Below, piece by piece: positions 1 to 4,596 of a DNA stretch of 6,290 nucleotides. A program made the translations under genes and the position numbers. Numbering within the stretch: the stretch's first letter is position 1; the number at the start of each line of letters is the position of its first letter. Below the pieces are notes generated by a model. It was not told the DNA's origin. It saw only the letters and a list, made by a program, of their open reading frames with translations, and did not search any database. Source of the DNA: Sedimenticola sp. GTDB lineage: Bacteria; Pseudomonadota; Gammaproteobacteria; Chromatiales; Chromatiaceae. The stretch spans positions 1 to 6,290 of the forward strand of contig JAUXBK010000157.1 of NCBI GenBank assembly GCA_030619405.1. The letters run 5' to 3'.

Positions 1-123
1 CGGGATGCCTATCTGCAGAAGCGGCGCAACGAGGTATACGACGGGAACCCACCTCCCGAACCCTTCGATGACGAATTCGATGATGAACTCGATGACGAGG
101 AATTTTACGAGGAACAGGAATAA
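1..123 (+). CDS. 3' end of an unrecognised protein with a highly acidic tail (partial)
   Basis: An open frame enters from the left edge and stops at TAA 121-123, leaving 40 residues. I do not recognise the family. The visible part starts with a basic stretch (KRRNE), then a Pro-rich turn (NPPPEP), then a strongly acidic tail: 14 of the last 21 residues are Asp or Glu, punctuated by Phe, Leu and Tyr. The tail comes from a threefold 12-bp tandem repeat at 64-75, 76-87 and 88-99 (codons for Phe/Leu-Asp-Asp-Glu). Such tails are usually disordered and often contact basic partners or metal ions, but no function can be assigned from this piece. No T-rich hairpin follows the stop. Frame and stop are clear; identity is unknown. 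Confidence 0.75.
   Translation, partial: RDAYLQKRRNEVYDGNPPPEPFDDEFDDELDDEEFYEEQE
64..99 (+). repeat. Threefold 12-bp in-frame tandem repeat
   Basis: Three consecutive 12-bp units, TTCGATGACGAA, TTCGATGATGAA and CTCGATGACGAG, each encode Phe/Leu-Asp-Asp-Glu in the acidic tail of the partial gene. The copies differ at one to three bases, mostly third positions plus one Phe-to-Leu change. This suggests an older duplication kept in frame. Confidence 0.75.
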
Positions 124-160
124 CTTCTTTCCTGTAACGCGCCAGAAAATCTATCCATAA

Positions 161-221
161 CAATATTTAATATATAGATAAATAAATTCAATTATCTAAT
201 TTAAGTAAATTCTAATACTAT
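161..221 (+). promoter_or_regulatory. AT-rich probable promoter region for the sulfur globule gene
   Basis: Bases 161-220 contain only 7 G or C out of 60, in contrast to the GC-rich genes around them. This is what a promoter with an UP-like upstream element would look like ahead of a highly expressed structural gene. The best -10 candidates are TAATAC (213-218) or TACTAT (216-221). I find no convincing sigma-70 -35 hexamer at the right distance, so the exact promoter and sigma factor are unknown. If either -10 is used, the leader would be about 90 nt and begin at the hairpin described at 221-264. Confidence 0.35.
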
Positions 222-264
222 CCTGTTCCAGGAAGACACAGCAGTAAAGCAGTAAGGTCTTCCT
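221..264 (+). promoter_or_regulatory. Leader hairpins with a direct repeat in the loop
   Basis: AGGAAGAC (230-237) and GTCTTCCT (257-264) form a perfect 8-bp inverted repeat. The 19-nt loop between them contains two adjacent copies of AGCAGTAA (240-247 and 248-255). A second, smaller inverted repeat, TCCTG (221-225) with CAGGA (229-233), shares bases 230-233 with the larger stem, so only one of the two can form at a time. The position just after the likely promoter fits either an mRNA 5' stabilising/switching structure or a protein-binding site. The repeats are directly visible; the role is inferred. Confidence 0.5.
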
Positions 265-314
265 ACATAAACGAAGTATTCGATTTCACTGAAATGTATA
301 TTTGGAGATTAATT

Positions 315-707
315 ATGAAAAACGTCATTAAGATCGCTGCAGCCGCTGCGCTGATCGCTGCTTCCGCTTCTGCTTCCGCATGGTGGGGTGGTGGCCCCGG
401 TGGTGGTGGCTGGGGTGACGACATGTTCGGTGATGGCTGGGGTGACGGCACCATGGACTTCAACATGAGCGCCCGTGGTTCCGGTTCCGGTTATGGCCGT
501 GGTCGTGGTTATGGCTATGGCCGTGGCTATGGTTATGGCTCTCCCTATGGCGGCTACGGCGGCTACGGCGGCTACGGCGGCTCTCCCTATGGCGGCGGCT
601 ACGGCGGCTATCCCTATGGCGGCGGCTATGGCGCTCCTTACGGTGCCCCCTATGGCGCTCCGGTCGCTCCTGCTGCGCCTGCCGCTCCTGCAGCACCGGC
701 CAAGTAA
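315..707 (+). CDS. Sulfur globule family protein, secreted and Gly/Tyr-rich
   Basis: Probable structural protein of the envelope that encloses periplasmic sulfur globules. The start at 315 is chosen because GGAG (304-307) lies 7 nt upstream and the N-terminus is then a clean signal peptide: Lys-rich start, Ala-rich core, and cleavage expected after Ala22 (ASA/WW). An ATG at 294 would add seven residues and lacks this fit. The 130-aa precursor would give a mature protein of about 108 residues with no cysteine. It has a Trp/Gly/Asp section (23-50), the segment MDFNMSARG (47-55), then GYGRGRGYGYG and SPYGGYGG repeats (59-115), and ends in Pro-Ala repeats (116-130). Composition, order and the 'FGDG...DFNMS' segment match the sulfur globule proteins (Sgp/CV type) of purple sulfur bacteria as I remember them. 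I cannot say which paralogue it is. It probably heads a two-gene unit with 811-1419. Confidence 0.82.
   Translation: MKNVIKIAAAAALIAASASASAWWGGGPGGGGWGDDMFGDGWGDGTMDFNMSARGSGSGYGRGRGYGYGRGYGYGSPYGGYGGYGGYGGSPYGGGYGGYPYGGGYGAPYGAPYGAPVAPAAPAAPAAPAK
537..596 (+). repeat. In-frame repeats in the globule gene
   Basis: An 18-bp sequence, GGCTCTCCCTATGGCGGC, occurs exactly at 537-554 and again at 579-596, 42 bp (14 codons) apart. Between the copies the 9-bp unit GGCTACGGC (Gly-Tyr-Gly) is repeated perfectly three times in tandem at 552-578. Both spacings are multiples of three, so recombination or slippage would change protein length without breaking the frame. Confidence 0.9.
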
Positions 708-726
708 GATCGCTCTGGCCTGAATC

Positions 727-752
727 TCCCTGCCCCGGAAACGGGGGAGGGA
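727..752 (+). other. Intercistronic stem-loop 1 (GAAA tetraloop)
   Basis: TCCCT (727-731) pairs with AGGGA (748-752) and CCCCG (733-737) pairs with CGGGG (742-746). One G/G mismatch lies between the two helices, and a GAAA (GNRA-type) tetraloop (738-741) caps them. No T-run follows, so a standard intrinsic terminator is unlikely. The position directly after the first cistron fits a 3' stabiliser or processing element. Confidence 0.6.
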
Positions 753-761
753 AGGTGTTCA

Positions 762-788
762 CAGTGGGCCCCTTTATGGGGCCCATTG
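762..788 (+). other. Intercistronic stem-loop 2
   Basis: TGGGCCCC (765-772) pairs perfectly with GGGGCCCA (778-785) around a 5-nt loop. In RNA the stem extends three more pairs outwards (762-764 with 786-788, including one G-U). It ends 6 nt before the ribosome binding site of the next gene (795-800). There is no following T-run. It could limit read-through or RNA decay between the two genes, giving unequal amounts of the two proteins. Confidence 0.6.
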
Positions 789-810
789 CATGATGGAAGG
801 GAAATTAGAA

Positions 811-1419
811 ATGAAAATAACCTCAAAACTATTCGTTGCCGCGGTGCTGAGCGCGGTCTCCGTATCCGCTGTCTGGGGTGCCCCCTGCAACGACGCCAAT
901 ATTGGTCGGGGCTATGCCGCCTATCCCTATGGCGAGCCACGGATCGCCCCGCCGTTGACCGAAGAGCAACGGTCTGTCTTTGCCGAACGGCAAAAGGCGT
1001 TTGCCGAGCAGCAGGCCCGGTTCGCAACCCAGGCGATGGAGGCGCAGCGCCAGTATATCGAGCAGTTGATGGCCAACCAGCCGCCGCTGCCAGAGCCCTT
1101 TTCCGGCAATCGGATGCCGTTCGAACCTGCATTCGACCGGGGCATCGAGGGTATTCAGGCGGAGCGGGAACAGATGCAGTCGGAGCGTGACCAGATCCGC
1201 AAGCAGATGGAGGCCTACCGCCACGAGATTGCCGCAAGTCGTCCGGTCAGGCCCGATTTTGCAGAGTCCAAGGCCCGTCGTGCAGCGCTGCGTGCGCAGA
1301 TGGAAGCGCGTCGTGCGGAGATGCTGAAGCAGGTCGAGGCCCAACGTAAAGAGGTCCAGGAGCGGCATGCGGCCATGCGCACGCAGGTCGAAGAGAGACA
1401 GTTGTGTCGTGAGAGCTGA
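811..1419 (+). CDS. Secreted coiled-coil-like protein, possible sulfur globule partner
   Basis: I do not recognise the family. The start at 811 has GGAAGG (795-800) about 10 nt upstream and gives a signal peptide of about 23 residues (MKITSKLFVAAVLSAVSVSA, then VWG/AP); the in-frame ATGs at 790 and 793 would bury it. The 202-aa product has a short Gly/Tyr patch, GRGYAAYPYGEP (32-43), like the neighbouring globule protein. After it come charged helices rich in Glu, Gln, Arg, Ala and Met: about 50-88, 110-143 and 149-198, broken by Pro-rich stretches at 91-106 and 145-148. The last helix holds an internal repeat of the type AAxRxQxExR (158-167 and 187-196). Its only two cysteines are Cys26, just after the expected cleavage site, and Cys199, near the C-terminus. 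There is no lipobox. Its position after the globule gene and before a terminator suggests one transcription unit and a periplasmic role in or on the globule; this role is inference. Confidence 0.8.
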   Translation: MKITSKLFVAAVLSAVSVSAVWGAPCNDANIGRGYAAYPYGEPRIAPPLTEEQRSVFAERQKAFAEQQARFATQAMEAQRQYIEQLMANQPPLPEPFSGNRMPFEPAFDRGIEGIQAEREQMQSERDQIRKQMEAYRHEIAASRPVRPDFAESKARRAALRAQMEARRAEMLKQVEAQRKEVQERHAAMRTQVEERQLCRES

Positions 1420-1443
1420 TTACCGGTTCGACTGATCGAAATG

Positions 1444-1476
1444 GCGCCTGCGGGATTCCCGCAGGCGCTTTTTTTT
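1444..1476 (+). terminator. Intrinsic terminator after the globule gene pair
   Basis: GCGCCTGCGGG (1444-1454) and CCCGCAGGCGC (1458-1468) form a perfect 11-bp GC-rich stem with a 3-nt loop, followed at once by eight T residues (1469-1476). It lies 24 nt after the stop of the preceding gene. It should end the globule transcript and isolate it from the pyruvate dehydrogenase genes. Confidence 0.93.
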
Positions 1477-1495
1477 GATCTAGGTTTGAGATGAC

Positions 1496-1512
1496 CCGGC
1501 ATGGCATGCCGG
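1496..1512 (+). promoter_or_regulatory. 17-bp palindrome, candidate operator for aceE
   Basis: CCGGCAT (1496-1502) and ATGCCGG (1506-1512) are a perfect 7-bp inverted repeat around GGC. The site overlaps the proposed -35 element of the aceE promoter, where a bound dimeric repressor would block RNA polymerase. It does not resemble the PdhR operator of E. coli (TTGGT-n3-ACCAA type), so any regulator would be a different one. A hairpin role is unlikely because no T-run follows. Confidence 0.45.
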
Positions 1513-1530
1513 CACGAAATACTGTATATT
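1501..1530 (+). promoter_or_regulatory. Candidate sigma-70 promoter for aceE
   Basis: ATGGCA (1501-1506, 4 of 6 matches to TTGACA) and TATATT (1525-1530, 5 of 6 matches to TATAAT) are separated by 18 bp. Transcription would start near 1537 and leave a leader of about 120 nt before aceE. This is the best match in the spacer after the terminator, but the -35 is weak. Confidence 0.4.
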
Positions 1531-1657
1531 GCCCGTCTCAATACAAAGCATTGATTTATCCAATAACAGTGATTGCTGCTATAGATTTTTAACCCGTGAA
1601 CCGGGGGAGGTAGCGGGGCGGGTGCCCTGGAGACCACCGCTGGAGAGTTTTGTAGAG

Positions 1658-4306
1658 ATGAAGCCTGACATAGATCCGCAGGAAACCCAGGAGTGGCTGG
1701 AAGCGCTGGAAGGCGTACTCGAGAACGAAGGTGTGGAGCGGGCTCATTACCTGATCGAGCGCCTGGTGGACAAGGCGCGCCGATCCGGAGCCTATCTGCC
1801 CTACAGTGCCAACACCGCCTATGTGAACACTATACCGGTGACCAAGCAGGCGCGGTTTCCGGGCGATCGCGCCATGGAGCGCCGGATCCGCTCTTTCATC
1901 CGCTGGAATGCCATGGCGATGGTGGTGCAGGCCAACCGGCTCTCTTCGGAGCTGGGTGGCCATATCTCCAGTTTCGCTTCGGCCGCAACCCTGTTCGATG
2001 TGGGTTTCAACCACTTTTTCCATGGCCGGAGCGAGGCGCGGGACGGCGATCTGGTTTTCTTTCAGGGGCACTCGGCCCCCGGTATCTACGCCCGTGCCTT
2101 CCTCGAGGGACGGATCAGTGAAGAGACCCTCTACAATTTTCGCCAGGAGGTGGATGGTGAGGGGCTCTCCTCCTACCCGCACCCCTGGCTGATGCCCGGT
2201 TTCTGGCAGTTTCCCACCGTCTCCATGGGCCTGGGGCCGCTGATGGCCATCTACCAGGCCCGCTTTATGCGCTATCTCAATGATCGGGGCATCATGAAGA
2301 CCGAGGGCCGCAAGGTGTGGGCTTTTATGGGCGATGGCGAGATGGACGAGCCGGAGGCCCAGGGAGCCCTCTCCCTGGCCGGCCGCGAACGCCTGGACAA
2401 TCTGGTGTTTGTGGTCAACTGCAACCTGCAGCGGCTGGATGGTCCGGTGCGGGGCAACGGCAAGATCATTCAGGAGCTGGAGGCCCTGTTCCGCGGTGCC
2501 GGCTGGAATGTGATCAAGGTGGTGTGGGGCGGTTACTGGGATCCGCTGCTGGCGCGGGACAAGAAGGGACTGCTGCTGAAACGGATGGAGGAGTGCGTGG
2601 ACGGGGATTACCAGGCCTACAAGGCCAAGGGTGGTGCCTATACCCGCGAGCACTTCTTTGGCAAATACCCCGAGCTGGAGGAGATGGTTGCCAACATGAC
2701 CGATGAGGACATCTGGCGCCTGAACCGGGGCGGGCACGACCCGCACAAGGTCTATGCGGCCTATGCGGAGGCGGTACACCACAAGGGGCAGCCCACGGTC
2801 ATCCTGGCCAAGACGGTAAAGGGTTATGGTATGGGCGTGGCGGGCGAGGGCCAGAACGTCACCCACTCCCAGAAGAAGATGGGTGAGGTGGCCCTGAAGG
2901 CCTTCCGGGACCGCTTCAATATTCCGATCGCCGACGAGAAGATCGCGGCGGCTCCCTTCTACAAGCCGCCAGCCGGGAGTCCGGAACTCGACTACATGCA
3001 GGCGCAGCGCAAGGAGCTGGGTGGTTATCTGCCTCAGCGCTATACAGACGCGCCAAAACTGGATATCCCGGGACTGGAGGCCTTCGACGCGCTGCTGGAG
3101 GGAAGCGGCGAGAAGGAGATATCCACCACCATGGTCTTCGTCCGGCTGCTCACTGTCCTGATCAGGGACAAGCAGGTGGGCCGGCTGGTGGTGCCGATCA
3201 TCCCGGATGAGGCGCGCACCTTCGGCATGGAGGGGATGTTCCGCCAGCTGGGAATCTACTCCTCCATCGGCCAGCTCTACCAGCCGGTGGACGCGGATCA
3301 GGTGATGTACTACCGGGAGGATCAGAAGGGCCAGATCCTGCAGGAGGGCATCACCGAGGCGGGTGCCATGTCGTCCTGGATAGCCGCGGCCACCTCCTAC
3401 AGTAGTCACGGGGTCAGCATGATCCCATTCTATATCTATTACTCCATGTTTGGCTTCCAGCGAGTGGGCGATCTCGCCTGGGCCGCCGGCGACATGCAGG
3501 CGAGGGGGTTTCTGGTCGGCGGAACCGCCGGTCGCACCACCCTGGCCGGGGAGGGGCTGCAGCATCAGGATGGCCACAGTCACCTGCTGGCGGCCACCAT
3601 CCCCAACTGTGTGGCCTACGACCCCGCGTTCGCCTACGAACTGACGGTGATCGTGCAGGATGGGCTGCGACGGATGTTCAAGGAGCAGGAGAACGTCTTT
3701 TTCTACCTCACCATCATGAACGAGAATTACCGCCAACCCGCCATGCCCAAAGGGGTGGAACAGGGGATTCTCAAGGGGATGTACCGCTACCGTACCGGGG
3801 GGCGCCGCAGGAAACGGGTCCAGCTGCTGGGCAGCGGCACCATTCTGCGTGAGGTGTTGGCCGCGGCCGAACTGCTGGAGCAGGATTTCAGCATCTCGGC
3901 CGATGTCTGGAGTGTCACCAGTTTCAACGAACTGCGCAGGGAAGGACTGGACGTGGAGCGCTGGAACATGCTGCACCCGGAGGAGGAGTCCCGTGTCAGC
4001 TATGTGGAGCAGCAACTCGGCGGCGCTCAGGGGCCGGTAATCGCCGCCAGCGACTACATGCGAGCCTATCCGGATCAGATTCGCCTCTTCGTCCCGGCCA
4101 GCTACAAGGTACTGGGAACCGATGGTTTCGGTCGCAGTGACATGCGTTCACAGTTGCGCCGTTTCTTCGAGGTGAACCGTTACTACATCGTGCTCGCGGC
4201 GCTCAAGGCGCTGGCGGAAGAGGGGACGGTAGAGGCCGCGGAGGTCGCCCGGGCGATCAGGAAGTACCGCATCGACCCGGAAAAAACCAACCCGGCGATG
4301 AGTTAG
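1658..4306 (+). CDS. aceE: Pyruvate dehydrogenase E1 component, homodimeric type
   Basis: Thiamine diphosphate-dependent E1 of the cytoplasmic pyruvate dehydrogenase complex: it decarboxylates pyruvate and transfers the acetyl group to the lipoyl arm of E2. The 882-aa length fits the family (E. coli AceE is 887). The ThDP/Mg binding motif begins GDGE (225-228) and ends in NCNLQRLDGPV. His403 (NVTHSQKK) and Glu563 (GQILQEG) match E. coli His407 and Glu571, the latter the catalytic Glu. FNHFF, SSYPHPWLMP, NRGGHDP, ADEARTFGMEG-like, EGLQHQDGHSH and LGTDGFGRSD segments are all present. The start at 1658 is chosen because MKPDIDPQETQEWLEAL aligns with the E. coli N-terminus; GGAGAG (1642-1647) lies 10 nt upstream. 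The frame is open back to 1529, but the extra residues look like untranslated leader. No key residue is missing. aceF follows 290 bp downstream. Confidence 0.97.
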   Translation: MKPDIDPQETQEWLEALEGVLENEGVERAHYLIERLVDKARRSGAYLPYSANTAYVNTIPVTKQARFPGDRAMERRIRSFIRWNAMAMVVQANRLSSELGGHISSFASAATLFDVGFNHFFHGRSEARDGDLVFFQGHSAPGIYARAFLEGRISEETLYNFRQEVDGEGLSSYPHPWLMPGFWQFPTVSMGLGPLMAIYQARFMRYLNDRGIMKTEGRKVWAFMGDGEMDEPEAQGALSLAGRERLDNLVFVVNCNLQRLDGPVRGNGKIIQELEALFRGAGWNVIKVVWGGYWDPLLARDKKGLLLKRMEECVDGDYQAYKAKGGAYTREHFFGKYPELEEMVANMTDEDIWRLNRGGHDPHKVYAAYAEAVHHKGQPTVILAKTVKGYGMGVAGEGQNVTHSQKKMGEVALKAFRDRFNIPIADEKIAAAPFYKPPAGSPELDYMQAQRKELGGYLPQRYTDAPKLDIPGLEAFDALLEGSGEKEISTTMVFVRLLTVLIRDKQVGRLVVPIIPDEARTFGMEGMFRQLGIYSSIGQLYQPVDADQVMYYREDQKGQILQEGITEAGAMSSWIAAATSYSSHGVSMIPFYIYYSMFGFQRVGDLAWAAGDMQARGFLVGGTAGRTTLAGEGLQHQDGHSHLLAATIPNCVAYDPAFAYELTVIVQDGLRRMFKEQENVFFYLTIMNENYRQPAMPKGVEQGILKGMYRYRTGGRRRKRVQLLGSGTILREVLAAAELLEQDFSISADVWSVTSFNELRREGLDVERWNMLHPEEESRVSYVEQQLGGAQGPVIAASDYMRAYPDQIRLFVPASYKVLGTDGFGRSDMRSQLRRFFEVNRYYIVLAALKALAEEGTVEAAEVARAIRKYRIDPEKTNPAMS

Positions 4307-4307
4307 T

Positions 4308-4323
4308 CCGGATGTCGATCCGG
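4308..4323 (+). other. Small hairpin directly after the aceE stop
   Basis: CCGGAT (4308-4313) and ATCCGG (4318-4323) form a perfect 6-bp stem with a GTCG loop, starting one base after the stop codon. No T-run follows, so it is at most a weak terminator. It may protect the 3' end of the aceE message. Confidence 0.4.
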
Positions 4324-4376
4324 TTACTGCGTGGTATATGGGCGCAACGAATCCAGGTATGCGTTCACGAACAAAA

Positions 4377-4551
4377 AAATGGCCGCGGATTGACGCGGAA
4401 TACACACGGATGTAGTTATGGCTTTGACACACGAAGGATACTGGAGTGAAGGTCGGGCAGCTGATCAGCTTCGGTGCTCAATAAGCAGAGTTCAAGAGGT
4501 TTGTATTGTCAAATCAATCCGTGTTTGTTCCGCGTTAATCCGTGGCTAAAT
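4377..4551. mobile_element. MITE-like or dispersed inverted-repeat element between aceE and aceF
   Basis: The arms 4381-4411 and 4517-4547 are 31-bp inverted repeats matching at 26 of 31 positions. A shorter inner pair, TTTGAC (4423-4428) with GTCAAA (4508-4513), extends the pairing. The 167-bp unit is flanked by AAAT on both sides (4377-4380 and 4548-4551), a possible 4-bp target duplication, though the left copy sits in an A-run. No coding frame of note lies inside. Each arm consists of three CRCGGA-type units about 10-11 bp apart (CGCGGATT, CGCGGAAT, ACACGGAT). I recall similar CGCGGATTAACGCGGAT repeats scattered through intergenic regions of many proteobacteria, but could not check. It fills most of the 290-bp aceE-aceF spacer and would fold into a long hairpin in a joint transcript. 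Confidence 0.6.
4459..4470. repeat. 12-bp perfect palindrome inside the inverted-repeat element
   Basis: AGCTGATCAGCT is a perfect palindrome close to the centre of the 31-bp inverted-repeat unit. It could extrude as part of a cruciform or serve as a dimer binding site. Nothing else in the loop is recognisable. Confidence 0.5.
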
Positions 4552-4596
4552 GTCTTTATGATCCCGTGAACGGTTACGAATTCAGAGAATGAGAAA

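Noticed and set aside
460..786. Minus-strand Arg/His/Ser-repeat frame opposite the globule gene
   Set aside because: Its repeats are the antisense of the Gly/Tyr codon repeats; there is no start context or family support.
790..810. Upstream ATG starts (790, 793) for the coiled-coil protein
   Set aside because: They would place acidic residues before the signal peptide and lie on top of the GGAAGG ribosome binding site that serves the ATG at 811.
1529..1657. N-terminal extension of AceE from ATG 1529
   Set aside because: The ATG overlaps the -10 of the candidate promoter, has no ribosome binding site, and the extra 43 residues do not resemble the family N-terminus.
1589..4015. An 808-codon open frame on the minus strand across aceE
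   Set aside because: It lies opposite a gene with clear family motifs, and its protein is low-complexity His/Leu/Gly/Val-rich with no recognisable domain. It is a by-product of high GC and codon bias.
4424..4429. Perfect TTGACA hexamer as a -35 for an internal aceF promoter
   Set aside because: No acceptable -10 lies 16-18 bp downstream (the sequence there is GTGAAGG); GATACT is only 7 bp away. It is part of the repeat element.
4377..4551. CRISPR repeat or tRNA in the aceE-aceF spacer
   Set aside because: The repeats are inverted rather than regularly spaced direct repeats, and no cloverleaf or spacer array is visible.
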